Assembly: GCF_048269205.1 (NCBI RefSeq)
Contig: NZ_JBLXJC010000003.1
Coordinates: 124,001-188,000, forward strand
Direction of reading: 5' to 3'
Length of the DNA: 64,000 nucleotides
Origin: Emcibacter sp048269205
GTDB lineage: Bacteria > Pseudomonadota > Alphaproteobacteria > Sphingomonadales > Emcibacteraceae
Shown here one piece after another: positions 16,931 to 26,145 of this stretch (the stretch's first letter is position 1; each line of letters starts with the position of its first letter). The notes below the pieces were generated by a model. The model was not told where the DNA came from. It made no database searches and saw only the letters and a program-made list of their open reading frames with translations. The translations under genes were made by a program, and so were the position numbers.

Positions 16931-17713
16931 ATGGCCGACGCAGATATTTACCTGAAAAAAACCGATAATATTGCCTGGTTGGTACTAAACCGGCCTGACC
17001 GGAAGAATGCTCTGGACAAATCCATGTGGGAGAGGATTTCTTCCCTGGTGGAACAGGCTCGCGACGACAAGGAAATCAAGGCGCTGATCATCCGCTCGGA
17101 AAATCCGGGGTTCTTTTCCGCCGGCGCCGATATCAGTGAATTCGAACTATTCATGTCCGACACGGAAGCCCGGGACCAAAACCGCAAAGCCATCCGGGCC
17201 GCCTGCCGGGCGCTTGAGGATTGTCCCTTCCCTACCGTGGCCATGATTCAGGGGGCCTGTGTCGGCGGCGGCTGCATGCTTGCCCTGTGCTGTGATATCC
17301 GCCTGGGCGATGAAAAATCAAAGTATGGCATCACCCCGGCAAAGCTCGGGCTTGTCTACGGCCTTGGCGATACCCGGCGCCTGGTGGATCTGGTCGGACC
17401 GGCACAAGCCAAGCAGATCCTGTATACGGCAGATATTTTTCCTGCAGAACGGGCGCTCAGAATAGGACTGATCAATGACGTTTTTCCCGATGACCGACTG
17501 GAAGAGGAAGCCCGGAAACTGGCCGCCGGGATGATCGCCAATTCTGCCTACAGCCTGCATCATATCAAACAGAACATCAAACAGGTTCTTAACGGCCGGC
17601 GCGAAGATGATGAAACGTCCGAGGCCCTGTTCAACGAAGCCTTTGACGGGCCGGACCACAGGGAAGGCGTTGAGGCCTTTCTGAATAAACGAAAACCGGA
17701 TTTCCGCTCCTGA
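16931..17713 (+). CDS. Enoyl-CoA hydratase/isomerase family protein
   Basis: 260-residue crotonase-fold enzyme. The oxyanion-hole stretches are SAGADISEF and ACVGGGCMLALCCDIRL. In the region where classical hydratases have a catalytic PE(I/L) motif this protein has TPAKLGLVYG, so the first catalytic glutamate is replaced by alanine, and ordinary hydratase chemistry is not assured. The C-terminal helices carry DHREGVEAFLNKRKPDF, typical of the family. It converges with holA (7 bp apart) and follows the kinase gene by 60 bp; no functional link is evident. Confidence 0.85.
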   Translation: MADADIYLKKTDNIAWLVLNRPDRKNALDKSMWERISSLVEQARDDKEIKALIIRSENPGFFSAGADISEFELFMSDTEARDQNRKAIRAACRALEDCPFPTVAMIQGACVGGGCMLALCCDIRLGDEKSKYGITPAKLGLVYGLGDTRRLVDLVGPAQAKQILYTADIFPAERALRIGLINDVFPDDRLEEEARKLAAGMIANSAYSLHHIKQNIKQVLNGRREDDETSEALFNEAFDGPDHREGVEAFLNKRKPDFRS

Positions 17714-17720
17714 CCCGGGG

Positions 17721-18773
17721 TCAGCGACGGGCGCGGGCCGCGTTGGCGATCCTCAGACAAGCCCGGGCACAGATGGTTTCTGACGGCATATCCGTCGTCT
17801 TGCAGTCCTGTTCCGCCAACATGACAATCTCCAGCGCCCGGCTGAGCCCATCTGTCGTCCATCTGGACAGATGCGACTTGAACTGGGCCGCTTCCATGGG
17901 AAACACCCGGGGCACAAGCTTGCCCATGGCCTGTTCCGCCCCCTGCCCCTGGTCCATCATGCCACGTACGAAATGCATTCGTTGCAGCCGCCGCGATACC
18001 GCATAGAGAATGCTGATCGGATTTTCACCACGGTTAAAGGATTTGAACAGCACGTCATCAAGATTACGCAGGTCGCCGCCACTGGTCGCCTTGGCGATCA
18101 TGTCCAGCGTCAGGGCCCCGCTGTCCCCGACACAGGCCCGGGCGTCTTTGAGAGTAACGGTCAGCGTTTCACCGTTTTTCGGCTGGCCCATATAGGTGAC
18201 AAGCTTTTCGAGTTCGCTTCTCGAAATCATTCGGTCACTACCCATATTAGCCTGCAGATAGGCCACCGCGTCGGACTCGATACGAAGATGATTATCCCGC
18301 ATTACCGACATGATCAGCCCCTCAAGGGCCATCTGATTATCTTCATAACAGGGTATGGCGGCGGCGTTTTTCGCCGCCTCGAATAGTTTCCTGAGGCCCG
18401 AGGACGGCTTCAGGTTACCGGCGGTAATGACCACGAGACCGTCTTCACGGTTATTTTCCAGGGCGCTCTCCAGGAAGGATTTAGCCGCCTCTTTGGCATT
18501 TTCCCCGGCCCCGTCAACCCGGATCACACGCCGCCCCCCCATCATGGATATGGCCGCCGCCTCATCGGCCAGCAAAGCCGGTTCGGATTTCAGGGTATCG
18601 GGCTCAAGGTTGGCCACCAGAAAAGGATCCTTCAGATCCTCCACCACCTGTTTAGCAATTTTCTCCGCCCGCTCGCGCACCAGTCCCTCGTCCGGACCGT
18701 AAACCAGCACCGCACCATATTTCGGATCCAGCTTTTTCACCTGGCTTTCTATATCGCGATACTGGACTTTCAT
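17721..18773 (-). CDS. holA: DNA polymerase III subunit delta
   Basis: 350-residue clamp-loader subunit that opens the beta clamp. Seen: N-terminal LVYGPDEGLVRERAEKI, VTAGNLKPSSGLRKLFE, FKSFNRGENPISILYAVSRR and C-terminal DMPSETICARACLRIA, all typical of alphaproteobacterial HolA. The start overlaps the lptE stop by 4 nt (ATGA), so translation is coupled in a leuS-lptE-holA operon. Confidence 0.93.
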   Translation of the reverse strand: MKVQYRDIESQVKKLDPKYGAVLVYGPDEGLVRERAEKIAKQVVEDLKDPFLVANLEPDTLKSEPALLADEAAAISMMGGRRVIRVDGAGENAKEAAKSFLESALENNREDGLVVITAGNLKPSSGLRKLFEAAKNAAAIPCYEDNQMALEGLIMSVMRDNHLRIESDAVAYLQANMGSDRMISRSELEKLVTYMGQPKNGETLTVTLKDARACVGDSGALTLDMIAKATSGGDLRNLDDVLFKSFNRGENPISILYAVSRRLQRMHFVRGMMDQGQGAEQAMGKLVPRVFPMEAAQFKSHLSRWTTDGLSRALEIVMLAEQDCKTTDMPSETICARACLRIANAARARR

Positions 18774-19321
18774 TGGCCGGGCGCCACCTCTTTCTGCTGC
18801 CTCTGCTGGTTGGCGCTGAAAAAGGCGCCGATACGCGTGGCAATACGGGTCGTCACTTCATCCGACAATCGTTCCAGCGCCGCGTTTCGGGCCACCATAT
18901 TGGAGTAGTCAGACTGTACCAGATCAAAGGTTACCAGCGCCCGGGCCGCATCTTCCATCACCTTTTCACCGGTTGCGATATTCTCAAGCCTGTAGAGCGC
19001 CGTAAGCTTCAGGCTCTGGGCTGTGACAGATTCATCCTCTGTGAAGCCGTAGCCGTGCTCTTCCACCTGGAATGTGACCTTCAGGGAATACTCCACGGCC
19101 TCCCGGGCTCCCTTGGCCCTGAGACGGCTCATCATGTTGTTGCGAATGACCTGTCCGATGCGGGAATTGCGCCCGTCCGCATCACGGATATCATCGACAC
19201 GGATATTGGCCATGATCTGATCAAGGTCCCGGCCCTGCCCCGACATACTGCCGTACATGGGTTTAAATCCACAGGCGGCAAGGGTCATCAGCAGCAAGGC
19301 GATCAATCCGGTTCTGAACAT
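18770..19321 (-). CDS. lptE: LPS assembly lipoprotein LptE
   Basis: 183-residue outer-membrane lipoprotein that plugs LptD during lipopolysaccharide export. The N-terminus MFRTGLIALLLMTLAACGF has a lipobox (LAAC) followed by GFKPMYG, the family signature in alphaproteobacteria. I choose ATG at 19321 because it gives a proper lipoprotein signal peptide; a longer reading from 19387 would overlap leuS and place 22 residues before it. Located between leuS (28 bp upstream) and holA (4-nt overlap), the conserved order. Confidence 0.9.
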   Translation of the reverse strand: MFRTGLIALLLMTLAACGFKPMYGSMSGQGRDLDQIMANIRVDDIRDADGRNSRIGQVIRNNMMSRLRAKGAREAVEYSLKVTFQVEEHGYGFTEDESVTAQSLKLTALYRLENIATGEKVMEDAARALVTFDLVQSDYSNMVARNAALERLSDEVTTRIATRIGAFFSANQQRQQKEVAPGQ

Positions 19322-19349
19322 ATGGGCCAGGTTCCCCGTGAGAAAAAGA

Positions 19350-21920
19350 CTAGACAACAATATTAACGATCTTGTTCGGCACCACAATGACTTTGCGGAT
19401 TTCCTGCCCCTCGATACTGCTTTTCACTTTCGGCAGGTCGAGAGCCAGGCGCTCCACCTCGGACTTGTCCATATCCTTGGCCACTTCCATGGTATCGCGC
19501 AATTTGCCGCGCACCTGCACGGCAATGGTCACGGTGCTTTCCTGCATCAACTCGACCCGTGCCTCGGGCCAGGACGCGTCGGTCACCAGCCCTTCGCCGC
19601 CAAGCTGCTCCCACATTTCCTCGGCCAGGTGCGGCATCATGGGCGCCGAAAGCTGGACGATGGTGAACAGAGCTTCCCTCAGGGCAAACAGGTCCCCGGC
19701 GCTGCCGTCGGACTTGTAGCTACCGATGGCATTGGCGAACTTGTAGAGCTGGGCCACGGCGCTATTGAAATGGAAATTCTCGATATCCTTGCCGACCTGG
19801 GCAATGCTCTGATGGCTCATCCGGCGCAGGTCACGGGCCTGTGCACTGAAGTCAGCAGGCTCTTCGGCACCGGTGACTCCGGTGGTAGCCTCGATATTGC
19901 CGATCACCAGACGCCACAGACGCTGGCTGAAACGCCAGGCGCCTTCGATCCCCTCTTCAGTCCATTCCAGATCACGTTCCGGCGGACTGTCGGACAGCAT
20001 GAACCAGCGGGCCGTATCGGCGCCGTACTGGTCGATGATTTCCGTGGGATCAATCACATTCTTTTTGGACTTGGACATCTTGATAGACCGGCCCACAGTG
20101 ACCGGCTCGCCATCCTTGCGGGTTACATAACTACCGTCCTCCTGCCTGACCAGTTCCGCCGGGCTGATCCAGGCACCGGCCCCATCCTGATAGGTCTCGT
20201 GGCAGACCATGCCCTGGGTGAACAGGCCGTCAAAAGGCTCGTCAATGTCCAGCAGACCTACTTTTTTCATGGCCCGGGTAAAAAACCGGGAATAGAGCAG
20301 ATGCAGAATAGCATGTTCCACCCCGCCCACATACTGATCCACCGGCAACCAGTAATCGGCGGCCTCCCGGTCAAAGGGCGATTCTGAATCCGGTGAGGTA
20401 AAGCGGGCGAAATACCAGCTCGAATCAATAAATGTATCGAAAGTATCCGTCTCCCGCCGTGCGGGCGTGCCGCAGGAGGGGCAGTCCACATTCTTCCAGC
20501 TCGGGTGATGGTCCAGCGGGTTGCCCGGCTTGTCAAAGGTGACATCATCCGGCAATTTCACAGGTAGATCGGATTTGGGCACGGGTACCACGCCGCAGGA
20601 TTCGCAATGGATTACCGGGATCGGGGCGCCCCAGTACCGCTGGCGGGAAACGCCCCAGTCACGCAGACGGAAATTGACCGTCCGTTTGCCCACGTCCATT
20701 TGCTCGGCCTTGTCAATGATGGCCGCCTTGGCCGCCGCATTGTCCAGACCGTTAAGGAAATCACTGTTGATCACAATTCCCGGGTCCGTGTAAGCCTCCC
20801 GATCCACTTTGAAGCTTTCGTCCCCGTCAGGAGAAACCACCGTGCGCACGTCCAGACCATACTTATGGGCAAAATCCAGATCGCGTTGGTCATGGGCCGC
20901 GGACATGAAGATGGCGCCGGTGCCGTAATGCATCAGCACGAAATTGGCGACAAAAACCGGCAGCTCCCGACCCGGCTCGAAGGGGCTGGTGGCCTTGATA
21001 CCCGTATCGAAGCCTTTCTTTTCCATCTTTTCCATGGCTTCTTCGGTGGTAGCTCCCTTGCGGCATTCCTCGATAAAGGTCGCCAGGTCGGGGTTATTCT
21101 CGGCAAGCTTGTCCGCCAGCGGATGATCCGCTGCCACCGCCATGCCACAGGCCCCGAAGATCGTATCCGGCCGGGTGGTATAAATTTCCAGGCTGTCATG
21201 GCCATTCACGCCGTGAATGTTGAAATTCAGTCTCAGGCCTTCGGACCGGCCGATCCAGTTTTCCTGCATGGAGCGGACTTTCTCCGGCCAGCGCTCGAGC
21301 GAGCCCAGCGCCGTATTCAGCTCATCGGCAAAATCAGTAATCTTAAGGAACCACTGGCTCAGCTTGCGTCGTTCCACCGGCGCCCCGGAGCGCCAGCCAC
21401 AGCCATCCACAACCTGCTCATTGGCCAGAACCGTATTGTCCACCGGGTCCCAATTGACCCAGCTTTCCTTTCGGTACACCAGTCCGGCTTCCAGGAAATC
21501 CAGGAACATGGCCTGTTCCTGGCCATAATATTCCGGATCACAGGTGGCAATTTCCCGGGACCAGTCCAGTGACAGGCCCATCTGCTTCAACTGGCCTTTC
21601 ATATGATCGATATTTTCATAGGTCCATTTGGCCGGATGCACCTTGTTTTCCATGGCCGCGTTTTCCGCCGGCATACCGAATGCATCCCAGCCCATGGGAT
21701 GCAGCACATTGTAACCCGTCGCCCGGCGATAACGCGCTACCACATCCCCCTGGGTGTAGTTGCGCACATGGCCCATGTGAATCCGGCCGGAGGGATAAGG
21801 GAACATCTCCAGCACATAATATTTCGGTTTCGAGGTGTCCTCGACGGCTTTGAAGGTCTGCCGGTCTTCCCAGGCTTTTTGCCATTTTGCTTCGGTTACA
21901 CCGGCATTATAGCGTGTCAT
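19350..21920 (-). CDS. leuS: Leucyl-tRNA synthetase
   Basis: 856-residue class Ia synthetase charging tRNA-Leu. The HIGH motif is HMGH in PYPSGRIHMGHVRNY (41-55) and the KMSKS motif is intact (IKMSKSKKNVIDP). The editing domain (CP1), the zinc-binding-type cysteines (ESCG, CPSCG) and the C-terminal anticodon-binding region are all present at normal length. First gene of the leuS-lptE-holA operon; the DUF3576 gene lies 123 bp upstream on the same strand. Confidence 0.97.
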   Translation of the reverse strand: MTRYNAGVTEAKWQKAWEDRQTFKAVEDTSKPKYYVLEMFPYPSGRIHMGHVRNYTQGDVVARYRRATGYNVLHPMGWDAFGMPAENAAMENKVHPAKWTYENIDHMKGQLKQMGLSLDWSREIATCDPEYYGQEQAMFLDFLEAGLVYRKESWVNWDPVDNTVLANEQVVDGCGWRSGAPVERRKLSQWFLKITDFADELNTALGSLERWPEKVRSMQENWIGRSEGLRLNFNIHGVNGHDSLEIYTTRPDTIFGACGMAVAADHPLADKLAENNPDLATFIEECRKGATTEEAMEKMEKKGFDTGIKATSPFEPGRELPVFVANFVLMHYGTGAIFMSAAHDQRDLDFAHKYGLDVRTVVSPDGDESFKVDREAYTDPGIVINSDFLNGLDNAAAKAAIIDKAEQMDVGKRTVNFRLRDWGVSRQRYWGAPIPVIHCESCGVVPVPKSDLPVKLPDDVTFDKPGNPLDHHPSWKNVDCPSCGTPARRETDTFDTFIDSSWYFARFTSPDSESPFDREAADYWLPVDQYVGGVEHAILHLLYSRFFTRAMKKVGLLDIDEPFDGLFTQGMVCHETYQDGAGAWISPAELVRQEDGSYVTRKDGEPVTVGRSIKMSKSKKNVIDPTEIIDQYGADTARWFMLSDSPPERDLEWTEEGIEGAWRFSQRLWRLVIGNIEATTGVTGAEEPADFSAQARDLRRMSHQSIAQVGKDIENFHFNSAVAQLYKFANAIGSYKSDGSAGDLFALREALFTIVQLSAPMMPHLAEEMWEQLGGEGLVTDASWPEARVELMQESTVTIAVQVRGKLRDTMEVAKDMDKSEVERLALDLPKVKSSIEGQEIRKVIVVPNKIVNIVV

Positions 21921-22043
21921 TCTTTCACTTCCCGATCTTTTGTCCCTGATCTTAAATCAAGGAGGACCCGTCGCGGCACAGCCTGAGACGGATCCCGTGT
22001 ATGTTCTATATTCTTGCTGCCCGCCGTCGGACGGTCGGTTTTC

Positions 22044-22550
22044 TCAGTTTTTCAGCGGCGCATTGTTCCGCCGCAGCGTCCGCGCCTGAAGGAGAATCGC
22101 ATTGGTCAGCTTGAACTCGGCTCCCGGACGCGCCGTAACACTCACCCAGTCATTCCCCTGCTTCTGTTCGCGGTGAATGACAACCCGAATGGCATCGGCG
22201 CGAAGCTTCTTGCCGACAATGTGGATTTCCGCCTTGGTTCTCTCGTTGGCGTCGCGCGGATTGGTCTTCCAGTCCGTCAGGATCACACCACTGGAATGGC
22301 TTGCCTGCAAAATCGGCATGAAAGCAATGGTGTCAAGTGACGCCCGCCACAGATAGGCATTGACGCCAATCTGATAAACCTCTTCGGCGGCTTCCAGTCT
22401 GGCCTCGGACGCGCCCTCATCCCCGCCGCCGAAAATGCTGCAACCTCCCAGGGAAAGCATCAGTGCCGCCAGCACCGTAATCGCAGCGAACCTCGCCCCT
22501 GCACTCTGCCTGCCCCCTGCTGTCTTGTTTTTTATCCGCTTAAAAATCAT
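22044..22550 (-). CDS. DUF3576 lipoprotein
   Basis: 168 residues with a basic N-terminus, one hydrophobic segment and a lipobox (LSLGGCSIFGGG, Cys about 37), then the DUF3576 domain (EVYQIGVNAYLWRASLDTI to ILLQARTLRR). This alphaproteobacterial family is of unknown function and is commonly found directly upstream of leuS, as here. The conserved block TDWKTNPRDANERTKAEIHI is intact. Probably envelope-anchored, periplasm-facing. Confidence 0.88.
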   Translation of the reverse strand: MIFKRIKNKTAGGRQSAGARFAAITVLAALMLSLGGCSIFGGGDEGASEARLEAAEEVYQIGVNAYLWRASLDTIAFMPILQASHSSGVILTDWKTNPRDANERTKAEIHIVGKKLRADAIRVVIHREQKQGNDWVSVTARPGAEFKLTNAILLQARTLRRNNAPLKN

Positions 22551-22792
22551 GCAACTTCCATTCGTCTGTTACGCATAAATGATCTGTCGTTTTTCCTGGT
22601 TCCAGGCTTTCATAAACCGGGGCATCATACCCCTTGACTTTCGCTTATTAAAGCTGTTTATCCGTTTGATAGAAATCAGACAAGATTTTCTTGGCCAAAC
22701 TATGTTCCAACAAAAACTTCCGGTTGTGCCCCTTCGGGACTTTACATCTGAAGGAATATGCCGGTACCGAACCTGGATGGCCTGAAATCCAT

Positions 22793-22820
22793 TTGATTTT
22801 TTGCCGCTAAAGCCTATACT
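22793..22820 (+). promoter_or_regulatory. Predicted sigma-70-type promoter
   Basis: TTGATT (22793-22798), 16-bp spacer, TATACT (22815-22820). It would give a leader of about 95 nt before the outer-membrane protein gene at 22921. The interval 22551-22920 holds nothing else convincing; a 68-codon frame at 22579-22785 has no ribosome site. Confidence 0.4.
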
Positions 22821-22920
22821 GTCATAATATAAAAATAATTCTCAGGCAGTGAGTTTAGCAGCGTAGTTAATGTAACATTTAAACTCTGCCCGGAAGCAGA
22901 CAGAACTTGAGGAAACACCT

Positions 22921-23826
22921 TTGAAACGGCCCACAGGCACATTGGCACTGGCTTATGCTGTCGGTTTTATACTGAGCGGCAGTTTCGCCCATGCCCAGAT
23001 GAAAGTGGAAACCGTGGATTTCGGGATGCAGCCGATCAGGAGCTCCTTCGATGCCCCGAAAGGTAACCAGGCCTCAGCCCCCGGCGACGAAGTGGAAATC
23101 ATCTTTGACCGGCCAACGGCGGAAACCGCCGACCAGTATATCTACCTGACTGACCCGGCGCAGCTCGAAAGCCGCAAGCAAAAATCCGGCTTCAAGGTGG
23201 AAAAATCCAGCGAAAGCAAACCCTCCCTCCTGTTCAACATGCAGCCAATGGACACCGCAGGAGGAAACCTGCAACTTTCAAGCGGGTTGTTTGACGGCCT
23301 CATGGCAGGCAACAGGGTCACCTTTTCCTATGGCCCGGCCGACCGCAGACTGGACCCGAACACTTTTGACATTTCTGTGGGCTCCAGTTTCCTGGTCAGC
23401 CCGTCATCAATCCTGTCACCGCTATATGACGGCTCGCAGTTCGACCTGCGCAACCGCCAGGTTTATAACCTGTCACTGGACGTGGCCTATGCAGGCTTTT
23501 CCATAGGCGCTTCCTTCAGCCGGGAAAAAAGCCTTGCCGATCTGAACCTGAGCGGTTTTGATGTGGGTCTCGGCTATCGCGGCCGCAGCTGGTTCACTGA
23601 TGTCCGCTTCGCCGAATACCGCCGCAATTATGAAATCGACTATTTGTCTTCCACCGTGGACTATTTTGACAAGATTTATGCCCTTGAGGTCGGCGCAGGA
23701 TACAGTCTGCTGCCCAACCTGCATTTCACCGGTCGATTCACCTATTATACCTATGGCCAGAATCAGGAACAGGATCACCTGTCCGATACCCAGGTCTTCC
23801 TGCTCGGCACCAACGTTAATTTCTGA
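22921..23826 (+). CDS. Secreted/outer-membrane beta-barrel protein of unknown family
   Basis: 301 residues starting with TTG at 22921 (GAGG upstream); no ATG fits the signal peptide. The signal peptide MKRPTGTLALAYAVGFILSG ends near HAQ (about residue 25). The first third is polar and loop-like; from about residue 120 amphipathic strands alternate (FDISVGSSFLVSP, VYNLSLDVAYAGFSIGASFS, FDVGLGYRGRSWFTDVRFAEY, YALEVGAGYSLLPNLHFTGRF) and the chain ends VFLLGTNVNF, a terminal Phe typical of barrels handled by the BAM machinery. Porin-like topology is inferred; I do not recognise the family. Converges with the ThiE-like gene. Confidence 0.7.
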   Translation: MKRPTGTLALAYAVGFILSGSFAHAQMKVETVDFGMQPIRSSFDAPKGNQASAPGDEVEIIFDRPTAETADQYIYLTDPAQLESRKQKSGFKVEKSSESKPSLLFNMQPMDTAGGNLQLSSGLFDGLMAGNRVTFSYGPADRRLDPNTFDISVGSSFLVSPSSILSPLYDGSQFDLRNRQVYNLSLDVAYAGFSIGASFSREKSLADLNLSGFDVGLGYRGRSWFTDVRFAEYRRNYEIDYLSSTVDYFDKIYALEVGAGYSLLPNLHFTGRFTYYTYGQNQEQDHLSDTQVFLLGTNVNF

Positions 23827-23828
23827 GT

Positions 23829-24458
23829 CTATTGACCGTAACCGCGAATTGAGGCAATTCCCGCCAGCGGAATATGCCGAAGTCTGCGCACATTTGCCAT
23901 CGTAATCCCGCCCAGGGCGTAAACCGGAAGACTTGTCCGCCGGCACAGACCGGCAAGCCGGACCGGCCCCAGTGTCCGGCCGGGCCGTGAAAAGCTTTCC
24001 GGATGGCTCAGGGTGGGAAACACCGGGGAAAGCAATAGGGCATCAGCCCCGAGCCGTTCCGCCCGGATCGTTGCGCACTCGGAATGACATGCCGTGGTAA
24101 AGAACAGGGCCGGATATTTCTGCCTGAGCAAAGGCAGGCGGCCGACAAGTCCCTCGGGCAGATGAACCCCGGCGGCCCCGACCCTGGCGGCAAGCCTGTC
24201 ATCCGCCCCGACCAGAAGATTGAGGTGTCGTTTCCGGCAGGCCTCCGCCAGCCGGAAGGCCAGGGTTTCCCGTTGCGGATGGTCATAGTCCCGAAGGATC
24301 ACCACGCTGCCCCGGGGCAGACAGCCGAGAACGGGTTCCGGGTCCGGATGGACCCTGGCATCGGTCAGATAGACGGTCGGGCCCAGCGGCCAGTCGGGCC
24401 GGGTTCGTCCATAAAGCTTTTGGGCACTTGCTGCCAGGGACCGACGCTGATAAAACAT
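23829..24458 (-). CDS. Thiamine phosphate synthase-like (ThiE/TenI family) protein
   Basis: 209-residue TIM-barrel protein. Seen: YLTDARVHPDPEPV near the N-terminus, a GADDRLAARVGAAGVHLPE segment and a C-terminal phosphate-binding YALGGITMANVRRL. It replaces the usual catalytic/product-binding region with an arginine-rich variant and stands alone without other thi genes, so it may be a thiamine phosphate synthase or a TenI-like aminotransferase-fold relative. The start at 24458 is the ATG giving normal length; longer readings would overlap the divergent yggS gene, which starts at 24487. Confidence 0.75.
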   Translation of the reverse strand: MFYQRRSLAASAQKLYGRTRPDWPLGPTVYLTDARVHPDPEPVLGCLPRGSVVILRDYDHPQRETLAFRLAEACRKRHLNLLVGADDRLAARVGAAGVHLPEGLVGRLPLLRQKYPALFFTTACHSECATIRAERLGADALLLSPVFPTLSHPESFSRPGRTLGPVRLAGLCRRTSLPVYALGGITMANVRRLRHIPLAGIASIRGYGQ

Positions 24459-24486
24459 GACCGCACCATAACGCAGGACAAAAGAC

Positions 24487-25149
24487 GTGACCAGAGCGCT
24501 TGAAAAAGTACTGAACAAAATCGCCACTGCCGCCGAATCCGCAGGCCGCCCCCCGGAAGATGTGAAACTGGTGGCGGTCTCCAAGGTTCACGGGCTTGAC
24601 GTCATTACGCCGGTTCTGGAAGCAGGGCAGCGCCTTTTTGGGGAAAACCGGGTTCAGGAAGCGGCCGAAAAATGGCCGGCGCTCCGGCAAAAATTTCCCG
24701 ATGTGCGCCTCCATCTGATCGGCCCGCTGCAAACCAACAAGGTCCGGCAGGCCGTCCATTTGTTTGATGTGATCGAAACTGTCGATCGGCCCAAACTGGC
24801 CCGCGCCCTGGCCCGCATTTTCGAGGAAGAGGGGCTCCGCCGGGATGTCTATGTCCAGGTCAACGTGGGCCGTGAAGAACAAAAGGCCGGTATCGCCCCG
24901 GAGGAGGCCGACGACTTCATCCACCTGTGCCGGGATGAGCTGGGCCTCACCGTCGCTGGCCTGATGTGCATTCCCCCGGCGGAAGGAGATCCGGCCCCCT
25001 ATTTCGATCTGCTGGCGGAGATTGCCCGAAGAAATGACATCAATATCCTGTCCATGGGCATGAGCGGAGACTTTGAAACCGCCATCCGGCACGGCGCCAC
25101 CCATGTGCGCATCGGCACCGCCGTCTTCGGCACCCGCCCGGGGTACTAG
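24487..25149 (+). CDS. yggS: YggS-family pyridoxal-phosphate homeostasis protein
   Basis: 220-residue PLP-binding protein of the YggS/PROSC family, which buffers pyridoxal phosphate and affects amino acid balance. Seen: KLVAVSKVH (PLP lysine), FGENRVQEA, HLIGPLQTNK, GLMCIPPAEGDP, LSMGMSGDFETAIRHGATHVRIG, all diagnostic. It starts with GTG at 24487 (AGGA 8 nt upstream). Only 28 bp separate it from the divergent ThiE-like start. Confidence 0.93.
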   Translation: MTRALEKVLNKIATAAESAGRPPEDVKLVAVSKVHGLDVITPVLEAGQRLFGENRVQEAAEKWPALRQKFPDVRLHLIGPLQTNKVRQAVHLFDVIETVDRPKLARALARIFEEEGLRRDVYVQVNVGREEQKAGIAPEEADDFIHLCRDELGLTVAGLMCIPPAEGDPAPYFDLLAEIARRNDINILSMGMSGDFETAIRHGATHVRIGTAVFGTRPGY

Positions 25150-25162
25150 AAGGCTGGAGGCT

Positions 25163-25196
25163 AAAAAAGCCCGGCACCCTGAAAACAGGGGCCGGG
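25163..25196 (-). terminator. Intrinsic terminator
   Basis: CCCGGCACCCTG (25170-25181) and CAGGGGCCGGG (25186-25196) form a GC-rich stem with one bulge around AAAA; on the minus strand it is followed by six T. It serves the L,D-transpeptidase-like gene ending at 25252. Confidence 0.75.
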
Positions 25197-25251
25197 AGTG
25201 GAAGATATCAGACGCATGAGTCCAATAAAAAATTCTGTAAATCGCAGGGGC

Positions 25252-25794
25252 TTAATTGACGACCACTTTCAGGGTTGTCTCCGGCGACAGGTCGGGTAGC
25301 AGCTCCAGCAGATGCTCTTTCTGCAGGGCAACGCAGCCCTCTGTGCCTTCAAAACTTTCCGGATCGTCACCCCGGGCCACATGCAGGAAAATGGCGCTGC
25401 CTTTTCCCGGCTCCACAGGGTTGTCATTCTGCCCCAGAACAACCAGCACGTCATAAAGGTCGTCCTCCCGCCACAGCCGTTCCGCACGGGCATGATAGGG
25501 CAACATCACCGGCTGGTTATAAGCCGCATCCTTCGGATCGTCGCACCAGCCGTCTTCCTGCAGGATCGCCAGCATGGGTACCTGACTGTAAATCGGCTTA
25601 GACAACTTGTCATAGCGATAAAAAACGGTCCTCAGGGGAAACTGCCCCACGGGAGTCTTGTGATCGCCTTCCTGCTTGTCCAGAGCAAGACCTGCTTTCC
25701 CAAGGGCACAGGGAAATATGCGGTCCCCGGCTTTCAGCACCCCGCGGGAGGGGTTATCATTGGCTGGCTCAACAATCAGTTCCTTTAACAACAT
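25252..25794 (-). CDS. L,D-transpeptidase (YkuD) family protein
   Basis: 180-residue protein with the YkuD fold: GKAGLALDKQEGDHKTPVGQF near residues 32-52 and the catalytic region IFLHVARGDD ... TEGCVAL, where the cysteine is the nucleophile and His the base. No signal peptide is seen, so it may be cytoplasmic or exported in another way; cytoplasmic relatives exist in alphaproteobacteria. Such enzymes cross-link peptidoglycan or attach proteins to it. It follows the phage-shock operon by 52 bp on the same strand but has its own terminator; whether it belongs to the stress operon is open. Confidence 0.8.
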   Translation of the reverse strand: MLLKELIVEPANDNPSRGVLKAGDRIFPCALGKAGLALDKQEGDHKTPVGQFPLRTVFYRYDKLSKPIYSQVPMLAILQEDGWCDDPKDAAYNQPVMLPYHARAERLWREDDLYDVLVVLGQNDNPVEPGKGSAIFLHVARGDDPESFEGTEGCVALQKEHLLELLPDLSPETTLKVVVN

Positions 25795-25846
25795 CTCATC
25801 CTCTTTTCTTTTTCTATTTCTCTCTGTTGTTTCTCCCCAGCCACCG

Positions 25847-26119
25847 TCAGGCCAGGTTGTCGATTTCCCGGGCCAGGTTGGCGCCCTTGTCCGTTGCTAT
25901 CCTCTCCAGTACCTGCACCCGTTCTTCCAGCTTGCGGATACGCTCCAGGTGGGGCTGCATCTGTGATTTGCTTAAATAGTCGTCCCCCAGCCCCAGGTCA
26001 CCCAGCAATTCATCAAGATCCAAATCTGTTTCGACTTTGCCGGGCTTGATCCAGTGCTTGATCACACTGGCAATGGAAACCACCAGCACAATGACGACTA
26101 CCATCTCAAATGCATTCAT
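25847..26119 (-). CDS. Small membrane protein at the 3' end of the psp operon (PspB-like architecture)
   Basis: 90 residues: an N-terminal hydrophobic span (EMVVVIVLVVSIASVIK), an acidic middle (TDLDLDELLGDLGLGDD) and a C-terminal coiled coil (LERIRKLEERVQVLERIATD) ending in LAREIDNLA. The layout mirrors PspB (span plus coiled coil) without close sequence identity. Strong ribosome site GAGGAGG. It is the last gene of the psp run, 26 bp after the second PspC gene, so it is probably an envelope-stress accessory factor. Family name not recognised. Confidence 0.75.
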   Translation of the reverse strand: MNAFEMVVVIVLVVSIASVIKHWIKPGKVETDLDLDELLGDLGLGDDYLSKSQMQPHLERIRKLEERVQVLERIATDKGANLAREIDNLA

Positions 26120-26145
26120 TTTGACCTCCTCGGTTTCCGTTTAGC

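Noticed and set aside
22579..22785. 68-codon frame in the leuS/outer-membrane-protein interval
   Set aside because: No ribosome site, no recognisable features, and it ends before the predicted promoter of the next gene.
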